Source of the DNA: Elephas maximus indicus
Lineage: Eukaryota > Chordata > Mammalia > Proboscidea > Elephantidae
Reading direction: 5' to 3'
DNA length: 64,000 bases
NCBI RefSeq assembly: GCF_024166365.1
Contig: NC_064827.1
Coordinates: 54,030,635 to 54,094,634, forward strand
In this document: piece after piece, positions 34,276-44,724 of the stretch
Layout of the letters: the number at the start of each line of letters is the position of its first letter
Numbering within the stretch: the first letter of the stretch is position 1
Translations under genes and position numbers: made by a program
The notes under the pieces: generated by a model
Told to the model about the DNA's origin: nothing
Seen by the model: the letters and a program-made list of their open reading frames with translations, nothing else
The model's database searches: none

Positions 34276-34719
34276 TGGCTGGACATACTATGGTAAACTA
34301 GAGAGCTCAGGTACTTTCCCAAAGGAGGCATTCCCTAACCAGCTCCAGCTGTATATTGCTTTATGTGAATGCAATATTTTACATAAAATATTTCAATGTT
34401 TTAATGTGGAAATAAATACAAACACTTGGAAATTAGGCTAGAGGCCTAATCAAACACTTCTCCAGACAAATTTCAACCAAATGGGCTGCCATGTTGTAAC
34501 AGCTGCTCTAATGTATATAAGAAGAATAAGTAAACTGAATTAATCCTAACCCATGTGGTTACAGTCTTCTAGATCTAGAAGCTGGTTTTGTAACTCTAGA
34601 TTAATGTTATCAATACATTGTCTTGTAATTTATTTTAAAGTGAAGAAAATGTTTGAGGTATATGAGAGTTCTAATTAATCAATATAACTATATCTTTTCG
34701 AATTTTATCCTATAGGGCA
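34276..34719. other. Intergenic, nothing recognised
   Basis: No gene or named repeat seen. Confidence 0.4.
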
Positions 34720-34925
34720 AGGGTCCCACATTTATGTATACAATAGAATCTTGCAGATTGTTTGCTAAATACTTAGATTCCTGGTTAAACATTTAGATTC
34801 CTAGAAATTACCCTCAAATCAATAAGATCAGAATGCCAGGACCCAGGAGTCTGTCTTTTTTCAGCAAACTCTCCAATTTTTCTGATACGGTAGCCTGATA
34901 ACCATACATTGACAATCTCTTAAAT
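34720..34925. mobile_element. MER5-like hAT relic
   Basis: TACAATAGAATCTTGCAGAT, AATAAGATCAGAATGCCAGG and GGAGTCTGTCTTTTTTCAGC follow the MER5-type layout, with a small internal duplication (AACATTTAGATTCCT beside ACTTAGATTCCTGG). Confidence 0.45.
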
Positions 34926-35319
34926 AAAGAACGCTCAGTATGAACAAAAAAAAGTACATTTTTCCCACCAGTGACACTGAACATGACATCAATCAGAGGC
35001 TAATCAAAGTCCAAGAAGCTGGGATAATCAGACTTTAAAATTAGAGCCTGCTTAATGATGGGAGACCTAAATCTGATTCATTGAATCTCCTCCTTTAGAC
35101 AAGAAGTCACTCACTGACAGAAAAACAGTAAGCATCAGGGAGTCAAGCACTCCAGGTTGTCAAACATTGTAACCTGCCTCCAGTTTACAAGTTACCACCT
35201 GAACCTCTAGCCTCTGTCCTTGTAATTATAAAAAAACTACTACACTGAATTTCTTATTATTCTACAAGCATATGCAATGCCACATGTCAATGTGTTTCTA
35301 GAATCTGTTTTCGTTACCT
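34926..35319. other. Intergenic, nothing recognised
   Basis: No gene or named repeat seen. Confidence 0.35.
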
Positions 35320-35645
35320 TCAAAGCCCTAATCCCTCTTCAATTCTTCACCTAGCAAACTCTCATCCATCCTTTAAGACCTGACCCAGGTGGTATCTCCT
35401 CATTGGTAAAGCTTTCCCCGCAAACCCAGATGATTCATTGCTTTCACCTCTGGTTCCCACAGCAATTTGTTCATATAATTGCAAGAGCACATTTCATTAC
35501 AATTACATTTATTTTACTATCCCTCTCATTAGACTTTGAACTATTGAGACCCAGGGTCATATCATATTGATCTTTCATTTCTTAATCTGATCTGGCATAG
35601 ATACTTGATGATTTGATGAGTAATGAGTGATTGAATAATGAATAA
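35320..35645 (+). mobile_element. L2 LINE 3' relic
   Basis: A clear L2 3' order: CATCCTTTAAGACCTGACCC, TGGTAAAGCTTTCCCCGC, CCCACAGCAATTTGTTCATA, CTCTCATTAGACTTTGAACT, then a degenerate TGAATGAATG-like end. No coding left. Confidence 0.7.
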
Positions 35646-36764
35646 TGAAGTTACCATATATCCTATAATGTATGTTAACATTCAGAAAATTAGAATCTTG
35701 TATATGTCAGTTTTAATTTTAATACTCTAATTCAAAATACTTTTGATGATGTTGTGGTGCTTCAAATTTGCCCTACTTCAGTCAGTTACTGGGATATATT
35801 CTCCATGCACAGAAGTGATTGGTAACAAAGTAGTTTTGATGAAGCTGAAAAAGTCTGATACAAATGATGTTTTGCACTAAGAATGTGTTGCTGATAAGGA
35901 AAACTGGACATTAAAGCTCACATAAGTTTAAGCTAATCAAGGCAAATTGTTTCCAAATGGACTATAACTAAAGTTAAACATCAGGATATAAATGACCAAG
36001 CCTGCTTTGTGTACACACGTTTGTATGTACTTGGTCAAGTATAAAATATAGCTTATTCTCTGGACCACTGTATTAGCAAGCTTTGCTAAATTAGGCTGTG
36101 GTATCAAACAACCCCCAAGTCCCAGTGGCTTTCAACAACAATTTCTTTCTTGTTCTTTTTACATTTCAGTGGCTCTGAGTCAGCTACTGTTCTGGTCCAG
36201 ATGTTTGCCCATTTTAGCACCCTAGATGAAGGAGCAGCCCTTATCTGGGACTTACTGATGAGATAAAGAGGGAAAATAGCAAGAGAACTGGCTAGAACAC
36301 AAAATGGTTTCCAAAGCTTCAACTGGTTCATGACGTACATCACACAAACCCACAGGTCACTGGCCAAAGTAAATCCAATGGCCAATACAATGTCAATGGG
36401 GTGAGAATGTATACCTACCTTACAGAAGGCACTGCAAGTTATATGGCAAAAGGCATGGACAATTTATCCTTTTACAAGAAGGGGAAATAATAACTTACAA
36501 GAATAATACACCTTGGAAAACTTTTTAAAAGACAGCTTTATACAACATCAAAGTATTATATAAATGTAAACACAAATTTCACACAATAATTGATGAGAAA
36601 ATTCAGCCTAAAAGGTAAATCTAGTACCCCTTCACAGACACCTGATAATGGACTCAACTTTAAACGTATTTGTGAAAAGGTTGGTAAAGGGAGAGCCTTA
36701 GAGCAATTAAGCCGCAGACAATCAACCTAGTCAAACCATGGCTGAGTTAATTAATAGTCAAAAA
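35646..36764. other. Intergenic; possible old repeat at 36060-36430
   Basis: CCCAGTGGCTTTCAACAACA, TCTGAGTCAGCTACTGTTCT and CAGGTCACTGGCCAAAGTAA near 36115-36370 resemble an old mammalian repeat with a 'cagtggcttaaaacaaca' segment, but I cannot name the family. A 93-codon minus frame here (36104-36385) follows from it and is not a gene. Confidence 0.35.
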
Positions 36765-37378
36765 TCTTTCAGTTAGAGAATGAAGACAAACGAAGAACAC
36801 CAAAGACACAAGGAAAATATTAGTCCAAGAGACAAAAGGGCCACATAAACCAGAGACTCTATCAGCCTGAGACCAGAAGAACTAGATGATGCCTGGCTAC
36901 CACCAATGACCGCCTGACCGGGAACACACAACAGGAAGCACCTGAATGGAGCAGGAGAAAAATGTGGAACAGAACTCAAATTCATATAAAAAGACCAGAC
37001 TTAATGGTCTGACTGGGACTGGAGGAACCCCTAAAGCCATGACCCCTGGACGCTATGTTAACCCAGAACTAAAACCATTCTCGATGACCACTCTTAAGAT
37101 GCAGATTAGACTGGACTACAAAACATAAAATAATACTTGTGAAGAGTGTGCTTCTTAATTCAAGCAGATACATGAGACCAAATGTGTGGCTCCTGTCCAG
37201 AGGCAGGATGAGCAGGCAGGAAGGGATAGGAGCTGGGTGGACGGACACGGGAAAGGCCGAGTGTGCTGTCACATTGTAGGGACCGCAACTAGTGTCACAT
37301 GACAATATGTGTATAAAATTTTGTATGAGAGATTAACTTGAGCTGTAAACTTTAACCTACAGTACAATAAAAAAAAGA
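36765..37378 (+). mobile_element. L1 3'-end-like repeat, copy C
   Basis: Plus-strand member of the family at 1457 and 5259. It carries AAAGACACAAGGAAAATATT, GGAGCAGGAGAAAAATGTGG, GACCAGACTTAATGGTCTGA and the end AACTTGAGCTGTAAACTTTA. An AATAAA signal and an impure A tail follow at 37366-37387. The A tail supports non-LTR retrotransposition. Confidence 0.55.
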
Positions 37379-37475
37379 AAAAAAATATTTTTAGTCAGAC
37401 GTCTATCAAGAAATTCTAAATAATTTGATTAGTAGATGCTACTTTCTGTATTCCATCGTCTTAATTGGTGAGATC

Positions 37476-37527
37476 TATCCCACTGTAATACCTAGGTTTT
37501 TTTTTATCCCACTGTAATACCTAGGTT
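37476..37527. repeat. 29-bp direct tandem duplication
   Basis: TATCCCACTGTAATACCTAG starts at 37476 and again at 37505. A T run separates the units. Probably a local slippage duplication. Confidence 0.85.
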
Positions 37528-37611
37528 GTTTGCAATGTAGACGTTTTCCTTTCCAGAAAATTATTGTAATACTAAAGGATATGATCTCTACTAAAACTCA
37601 TTTAATAAGTT

Positions 37612-37840
37612 AGAGAATAAACAGCACATGCCATAAAGAGCATGGATCTTGGAGTCACATGAGCCTAAGTTTACCTGTAAATATTCTACTGTGGGACTTT
37701 GAGCAAATTATTATCATGAGCTCTATTACTTTATCTGTAAAATGGAAATTATTTCACCAGGTGAAGAGTTAATTTGGTAATTAAATATCTGTGCGAGAAC
37801 CCAGTATATTGGCTAACTCATGGTAATAACTCACAAATTT
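37612..37840 (+). mobile_element. MIR SINE relic
   Basis: GAGCATGGATCTTGGAGTCA, GGGACTTTGAGCAAATTATT, TTATCTGTAAAATGGAAATT and GAACCCAGTATATTGGCTAA follow the full MIR order. One of the clearest MIR copies here. Confidence 0.75.
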
Positions 37841-38037
37841 GTTACTGCTGTTGTTGCTATGCCCAACAGTTCCACTAGGAACAAGTTCTTTCCATGGAAA
37901 GCATGAAAGAGCTGACGCATGAAGACAGTGCATGTTAGTTGATTGAGCTTAGCTTTACAGAGAGGATCTTAGCGTGATAGGATGTTCAGTGGCAAAATGT
38001 ATCTGGCAAACTAGAATAATTTATAAGGGGACCTTAC

Positions 38038-38966
38038 CAGTTGTGTCACTAGGGGAAGCGCACGGGGTGCAGACCTTACTGGTTGACACTGCCAGCGGGG
38101 GTGACACCAAAATGATTGTCTATAAGATTTTTGTGCGGTGTTTCTTCTGAAATTTGTTATTTTATTTATTAAAAATATCCCTGTAGCTAGTTATAACAAC
38201 AAAAATATTTCTCGCAAGCCCAGTTTACAAGTATCAATATACCCAAACGGCTAAAACTTTATGCTAATTTACTTTCTGAGCCTTCTAAAGGAGCCCTGGT
38301 GGAGAAGTGCTTAAGTATTTGGCTGTTAACCAAAAGGTCAGCAGTTCAAATCTGCCAGCCACTCCTTAGAAACCATATGGGGCAGTTCTACTCTATCCTA
38401 TAAGGTCACTGAGTCAGAATCAACTTGAAGCCAGTGGTTTTTTTTGTTTTTTTTTTTTTTCGTTTTGAACGCACTCCAGTCAGAGCCGTCAAAATTACCC
38501 AGTTACAATGACACTTGGAATCACATGGTTTTGTCTGCACACGATACAAGTACCCACCGTTGTTTTCATTGCTGCTGGTGTTTTTGTAATCACTGATTTT
38601 CTCAAATTTCTGGCAGTTTGGCTACAATATTGTGGCAATTAGTATATGTGAAACTATATCAATAACTTTTTGAGAATGAAGTTGTAATTAAAGGAAAAGA
38701 AGGTGAAACATCAAAAAAGGCTTCCGCTCAGTTACTAGTAATGTTGCAACTAAAAATGTAATTCAGTGTAGAAAGATTTTACCAAACAATGTTGCCATTA
38801 ATATTCATATAACCTAAGAAATATTACATTTAAGCAATTTACAATTATATTTATCACATATTACTCTATGATTAAAATTAATAATAAACATTACTAAAGA
38901 TTCTGTATGGTCTGATACGGGAGGAGGTCCATGTGGGGGGTGACACAAACCCTAGTGATACCACTG
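38038..38966 (+). mobile_element. Complete non-autonomous hAT-like DNA transposon
   Basis: Its ends are inverted: it begins CAGTTGTGTCACTAGGG and ends ACCCTAGTGATACCACTG, whose reverse complement starts CAGTGGTATCACTAGGGT. The flanks GACCTTAC (38030-38037) and GACCTAAC (38967-38974) form an 8-bp target duplication with one mismatch, as expected of the hAT superfamily. An AfroSINE at 38286-38462 is nested inside, leaving about 750 bp of transposon with no transposase frame. A second copy lies in the opposite orientation at 44725-47280. The hAT assignment rests on the CAGTGG terminus and the 8-bp duplication. Confidence 0.85.
38286..38462 (+). mobile_element. AfroSINE nested in hAT
   Basis: GGAGCCCTGGTGGAGAAGTG head, B-box-like GCAGTTCAAATCTGCC, GGGGCAGTTCTACTCTATCC, and a long T-rich tail after CCAGTGG. 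Short-type AfroSINE; it postdates the transposon. Confidence 0.9.
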
Positions 38967-38974
38967 GACCTAAC

Positions 38975-39547
38975 TTCGTCCACCCGTTTTTGAGTTGGTA
39001 GTTCTGTTTTAAATACGAAAAATCAGTTTCTAAGAAAATATTGATGTTTAAAGCCACATATTAATCAATAGATGGTCATGATTACATACAGCATGCTGGC
39101 TTTGAAAAGAACACAGTTATCAGAGAGGAAGGCAAGGAGTGGCCCACTCAAGTCTTCAGAGCCTCCCTCAGAGCCTGTTGAGTTCACACAGCCCAGAGTC
39201 TGGCCATTGCTTTTCAGTCCAGAAATTTGAGTTTGTCAGTCTCTTAGGGACTGATCCACAACAACCAGATTCTCAACAGATCAGTTGTAAAGCAGACACT
39301 AGCAGATTTACTAATTTACCATGGTAGAATAAACACTTCCAACAAACCCAGAATAATCTCTCCCTGGTATTTAGGTATTTTGAATGTGCCATCAGAAATT
39401 TGCTCAGTAACAAAGAATGAGTGTAAAGGAATAGGATGTTCTTGAGGAATGTTTCAAGAAAGCTATAGAAAAGCCAATGGTGTGTCCATGTTCCCCACTC
39501 CTACATACTTTTCTAGTGATCAGATCTGCTGTTTGCTGGATAAAGTT
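38975..39547. other. Intergenic, nothing recognised
   Basis: No gene or named repeat seen. Confidence 0.35.
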
Positions 39548-39675
39548 TGACTCCACACAGGGGTGCCTCAGAAGACCTGGCAGTCTATGTCTGAAAAATC
39601 TGCCACTGAAAACCTTATGGAGCACAGTTCTACTCTGATGCCGTGATTCAGAATTGACTTGACAGCAGCTGGTAT
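39548..39675 (+). mobile_element. AfroSINE 3' fragment
   Basis: AAGACCTGGCAGTCTATGTC, GAAAACCTTATGGAGCACAG and TTCAGAATTGACTTGACAGC are the middle and 3' end of the long variant; the tRNA-like head is missing. Confidence 0.7.
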
Positions 39676-39949
39676 TTTAGATAATATTAAAAATGCACTG
39701 TCACATTTTGCTAGACTCAAGCAGATAAGACCATTCTTTTGTTAACAGGAACCATTATACTGAATAAGTGACAGTGTTCTCTTGTTACAGCCTAATCACT
39801 TTAGTATGGCTTGAACGTTGTCCATAACTCAGTTATTTATCTCTGTACTGGTTTGTAAACTCCATGGTTATGTAGGCATAAGGCTAAGTTCCTCAGTATC
39901 ATGTGCTGAGTCCTTGGAGATTCCCTCACAGATGGCTTTATCTCCAAGC

Positions 39950-40080
39950 ATTGAAGCCACTTTATTATGGCTCCTAGAGATCCTATGGGGCAGTTCTACT
40001 TTAACCTACAGGATCACTATGAGTCTGAATTAACTGAATGGCAGTGGGGTTTTTTTTTTTTTTTCTTTTTGTTTTTTGGT
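39950..40080 (+). mobile_element. AfroSINE 3' fragment with T-rich tail
   Basis: GATCCTATGGGGCAGTTCTA, GGATCACTATGAGTCTGAAT and a GGGGTTTTTT-type tail. Head degraded or missing. Confidence 0.7.
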
Positions 40081-42009
40081 TTATAGAAATGGTAGCATCT
40101 ATACTCATTGGTCCCAACAGGACACCGCGAAAGAACTAACAACTTTGACTGTTTGTCACATGACTCCATAAAGAATGCTGCGGTGATTTCTCAAGGATAC
40201 TTGGGGTTATGGGTAGTCTTCTCTTCACCTTTGCTAGATGATTTACAGAAATATTTAAATGTGTTTCAGCAAGTTAAAAATGTCAGTATGTATCAAAACA
40301 CTTAAATTATAATAACAGTCTATGACCTTAGCACAAACATGAAGTCAACATCAAAAGACCTCTTGCTATAATTAAAGTCCTCCATGAATTGAGTCTCTTT
40401 GAAATGACTTTTTACCAAGTCCTTAAACAAGTTAACTACTTCACATATTTCCTTATTGAAATATTCATGGCATAAATTTTCCTGGGTTAAAAGAATTTTA
40501 AAGTCTAGAAATTACTTGATCTTTCTCACAGTGGAAAGGATTTGGTCTCTAATAAAAGCTTAATAAAAGAAACTTCTTGCCTCTATTAGTAGAGACTGAC
40601 ATATGATGTAATCCTGTGTCAGTGATGATTTTTAAAAATTGTTATTTTAAAACAATGAATAAAGTTTAGAAAAGGCAGGTGCATTGTAAATTTGAATAAA
40701 ACAATATTCATTACATAGTACAGCTTTAAACTTGTCTTCATGGTATAAAGTTTTGATTATCAAAGAATCTTATTGCTTTTGATTTTAGACTACTTCTCAG
40801 ACATTTCTTCAATTTCAAGTCAATGAATTGTTACTGCACACTGGCTAAGTACAAGTAAACAACCATGTGATAGCCAGAGGCTCTATGTGAGTTAAGAATA
40901 AGGTAGGGTCACAGGAAATTTAAGCTTATTGCATCATGATATAATATTTTTCTCATTTATTGATTTACAGATTCACAAATTAGATTTTATTCAATTTTAT
41001 TTTGAAGTCTCCTACTTAATTACATTTGTCAATTTCTAAATTAATTCTTATTAATAATAATAAAGTTCATAATAAAAACACCCAGAATAGCAGTCTTCCT
41101 GTGGCCTAACTGCAAATCATAATTTTTAAATAAATTATTGGTCCTTTAGGCAGATGTTCTTGACAGGGTCCCTAGTTCCCCAACTATTGACTTAACTATT
41201 TTCAGTCCATTCACTCCTATAGTCAGTGAACAAGTACTTACAGAGCACCAATAAAGTGCTGAATGCTGGGAACACAGTGGTGAGTAAAAACAAGTGAGAT
41301 GCCATCTTCAGTCTGCATGCCTCCTTGAAGGCTTGGACTATATCTTACATTATTATGTGAGCCTCCATTTTTAGCTAGATCCTGCTACAAGAGTTCCTGT
41401 TGCTATTTTAGGAATAATCAGTTTGCCTGACAGTTCTCCCCTCAGCTCTTCAGGTGTGTTTCTTACATCAGTGGATCTCACACTCACTCCATTGGCAGAG
41501 CACCTGAGAAACACGGTGTTCTCTGCATAAGTGTAGTAAATCTGGCATACAGATTAGGAAGAGTTTTTTTTTTCTGCAGAAATAGGATTCAATTAAAGGA
41601 ATAATTACATAATCAAGAATACATTGTTTCATATGTTCAAAGCTATGGAAAGAAGAAAAAAATGAGAGTTTTGCAAATGAAGCCAGTGAAAGAAGAGTTA
41701 AGTATTTAAGTAATTTATCTGAGAATGCTGATGAATTGGAGAATTAATGAGCACATTAAGGTTAATAGAGGACATTCAGGGGTTGTCCTTCATTGGGGAA
41801 GAGGACACTAATCATGGTGACAATAATACTCAGCAAATATGCTCAAAGATATATATTCAAGAGTTTTTCTCCAGTTGTTCTCCCCATCCACATTGTCTGT
41901 CCCGGGGATGTGGCCAGCAGAACGGTCAATGAGGTTTGAGAGAAGAGGCAATGGCAGGTGTACGCGAATTGGCCAAAAACTGGCATGGGATCCCCATCAG
42001 CCACGTGCA
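40081..42009. other. Intergenic; possible old repeat at 41215-41290
   Basis: AACAAGTACTTACAGAGCAC and GGGAACACAGTGGTGAGTAA look like a fragment of an old mammalian repeat. Nothing else recognised in this 1.9 kb. Confidence 0.35.
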
Positions 42010-42325
42010 GGGTGTCTGACACTTGTCTTATTTTCTGGCACCAGTCTCAGTAGATACTCAGGTTGTGCTTCATGCTGCTGTAGTGCGCACGTGTGTAACC
42101 AGGTTCCTGAATGAGCTCACCTCCGCAGAATGATTCTCCTGAAGACAGACAGTGGGCCTCATCCAGCTCAGAGCTCTCTGCTGAAAACTGGGCCTTCACG
42201 TAGAAAGTATTCTTTGAAAGTTTGTTGCATGTATGAAGGAACAAAACATCTTTTCTAACCATATATGATATAAATAAAGCATCTTGTGAAGGCAAATTTA
42301 ATTCAACCCCAAAAATCTAGGTACC
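42010..42325 (-). pseudogene. Coding-like fragment, unidentified
   Basis: On the minus strand, an open stretch runs from about 42320 to the stop near 42047 and reads FGVELNLPSQDALFISYMVR, later KNTFYVKAQFSAESSELDEA and GELIQEPGYTRAHYSSMKHN. The composition (balanced, few low-complexity runs) is more protein-like than the surrounding chance frames, and coding-like residues may continue past the stop. No splice signal or start methionine in a good context was seen. I do not recognise the protein. It could be a processed-gene relic or simply an open frame by chance. Confidence 0.25.
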
Positions 42326-42407
42326 ACTGTTGACTTTTGCTCTTGCTAAGACAAAAGTACTTGCTAAACTTTCTGAACATTCCTTCTAGTGGTCAGTTTA
42401 GCTGTAT

Positions 42408-42485
42408 ACAAAACCAAGACTAAACCCACTGCCACCAAATAGATCCCAACTCATAGCTTCACCTTGTATGACAAATAGAACATAG
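42408..42485 (-). mobile_element. AfroSINE 3' fragment, antisense
   Basis: AAACCCACTGCCACCAAATA followed by CCCAACTCATAGC is the reversed SINE tail; the rest is degraded. Confidence 0.5.
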
Positions 42486-42748
42486 AATGATATTACAAAC
42501 AGCATCTTACCTTGCATACAAGGTAAGCAACTAGTGTCCTTCAAGACTCAAAAAAAAAAAAAAAAATCAGGTCCATTTACCAAGAGGTCTTAGAGTATCC
42601 GTTATAGGAATCTTGGACAATCATCATTTAATGAGGCTCCATATTGTCATTATTTTTTGTATAAAACTTGATGTATGAGTGCTATTTGGTCACTTATAAA
42701 CTTCCCCATTCTACCTTTTCCTACTTTTATGTCCGCCTATTTTCTACT

Positions 42749-42928
42749 GGAAACCCTGGTGGTGTAGTGGTTAAGTGCTACAGCTGCTAACCCAAGGGTC
42801 GGCAGTTCAAATCCGCCAGGCACTCCTTGGAAACTCTATGGGGCAGTTCTACTCTGTCCTATAGGGTCACTATGAGTCGGAATCGACTCGATGGCACTGG
42901 GTTTGGTTTTTTTTTTTTTTTTTTTTTG
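42749..42928 (+). mobile_element. AfroSINE, complete, young-looking
   Basis: GGAAACCCTGGTGGTGTAGT head, B-box-like GGCAGTTCAAATCCGCC, GGGTCACTATGAGTCGGAAT, CGACTCGATGGCACTGGG and a long T tail. It retains CpG sites in the 3' end, a sign of recent insertion. Confidence 0.95.
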
Positions 42929-43153
42929 GTATTTTCCATTGATTCAATATTTGCCAATCATATACCAGAACTCAAACATGATTGTTAAAAAAAAAGGAAG
43001 AAAATAAAACTTTCTCATTGCTTCTAAACATGAAGATTCAATGATACATTTTTTACATTTCCATATAGAGGCCATGTCGGCCATTTCATGAAATTTAACA
43101 ACCTCTATCCCCCAAGCAGAAATCAACTGGGGGACATTTACAATCCTCTCTTG

Positions 43154-43320
43154 GGAAACCCTGGTGGCTTAGTGGTTAAGTGCTATGGCTGCTAACCAAG
43201 AGGTCAGCAGTTTGAATTTGCCAGGCCCTCCTTGGAAACTCTGTAGGGCAGTTCTACTCTGTCCTACAGGGTCACTGAGAGTTGGAATCAATTTAACTGC
43301 AGTAGGTTTGGTTTTCGGGT
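43154..43320 (+). mobile_element. AfroSINE, complete
   Basis: GGAAACCCTGGTGGCTTAGT head, GCTGCTAACCAAGAGGTCAG, TACTCTGTCCTACAGGGTCA and GGTTTGGTTTTC tail. More diverged than the copy at 42749. Confidence 0.9.
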
Positions 43321-43974
43321 TTGTTCTCTTGGCAAACAGTCTTAAGGTCTTTGAAGTCATTCACGGGAAACAATAGCGTCTGTCTTATAAAGGCCGGCCA
43401 CCTTCACAGTCTCACTCACACAGAAACCATACTACCAGATGACCTTGAGTTCTGCCTTGACTGCAGTTTAAATAGTACCATTGAAACCAGTACTGCCAAC
43501 CACAAGCAAGATTAGTAGAGCCACAGGTGCCCCTCACAGAGTTTTTCTACCACTTACCCTAAGAAATGGAGAGGCAAGGGAGCTAGTTACTGATACACTA
43601 ACGTATGAAAAAAACGTATGACGTATGAGTGATTGATAAATTCGAGGGCAGAGATGCAGACTTCTACTTACTTACATTCCCCACAGCTTCCAACTCAATG
43701 CTGAGCACAGGATTACTTTATATTTAATCTTTGAAATAAAACACTACTCAAGCTGTCCTCAAGTTTATTTTTGTTTTAAAGTCTTTTGAATCCAAACCTT
43801 TTTTTTTTTTACTATTTGAAAATATCAGTAACAATACGAAAAACAAACCAGTGAATTTCTGTTGTTTTTTCCTAAGAAAGCGTTTCAGGAGAGTTCAATG
43901 AAAGACAAACTAGTCTTTGTCTCCATCTAGTGGCGCTACGGCCTTATAACATTAAAAACAAAACAAAACAAAAA
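43321..43974. other. Intergenic, nothing recognised
   Basis: Between two SINEs. Nothing recognised apart from small repeats of ACGTATGA near 43601-43630. Confidence 0.35.
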
Positions 43975-44155
43975 ACCCAGTTGCTGTGGCGTCGACTCCT
44001 GCCATGGCGACTCCATGTGTTCTAGAGCAGAGCTGTTCCATAAGGTTTTCTTGGCTGTAATCTTTATGAAAGCAGATCTCCGCAGCACTGCTGGGTGGCT
44101 TAAAAACGCCAACCTTTGGTAGTCGAGTACAAACAATTTGTGTCACCCAGGGACC
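43975..44155 (-). mobile_element. AfroSINE, long variant, antisense
   Basis: A-rich start, then CCATGGCGACTCCATGTGTT, GTTCCATAAGGTTTTCTTGG, TGTAATCTTTATGAAAGCAG and the reversed head CACCCAGGGACC. Confidence 0.8.
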
Positions 44156-44208
44156 TTATAGTTTTAACTATTCCATTGAATTAAAAAAAATATATATTAA
44201 CCTTTAAA

Positions 44209-44380
44209 TGGAAACTCTAGTGGTGTAGTGGCTAAGTGCTACGGCTGCTAACCAAAGGGTCAGCAGTTCGAATCCGCCAGGCGCTCCTTGGAAACTCTAT
44301 GGGGCAGTTCTACTCTGTCCTATAGGGTCGCTATGAGTTGGAATAGAGTCGACTGCACTGGGTTTGGTTTGGGGTTTTTA
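44209..44380 (+). mobile_element. AfroSINE, complete
   Basis: GGAAACTCTAGTGGTGTAGT head, CAGTTCGAATCCGCCAGGCG (intact B-box form), GGGTCGCTATGAGTTGGAAT and GGGTTTGGTTTGGGG tail. Close to the 42749 copy. Confidence 0.95.
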
Positions 44381-44724
44381 TAGCTTAAATTAAAATTGTT
44401 AATAATCCTTCGAATGGAATAGTTGAAACTACACTCAGAAAATGAAGGAGTGTAAAGTTCACAATAGAGCTGCATCCCGATTTATAACAGGGCAGGCCAG
44501 CATAGCCTTTCCTTGCCTGTCATCTTGTGCCAATTTGCAAGAGCGTGATCCTTTGGAATGAACTATTTATTCATTTGACAAATCACTGTTCAACCACTAC
44601 CATATTTTATGCACTGTAACAATAATAAAAAGCTGATTAAGACACCTTATCCACAAAATAGGCAATCGCGTGATATAGGGAGGTCAGGCCTAAAGTGTCT
44701 ATTTATTTACTCTGACCTTGCTAT

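Noticed and set aside
42749-42820. tRNA gene inside the SINE head
   Set aside because: The A- and B-box-like segments belong to a tRNA-derived SINE; no full cloverleaf or anticodon arm is supported.
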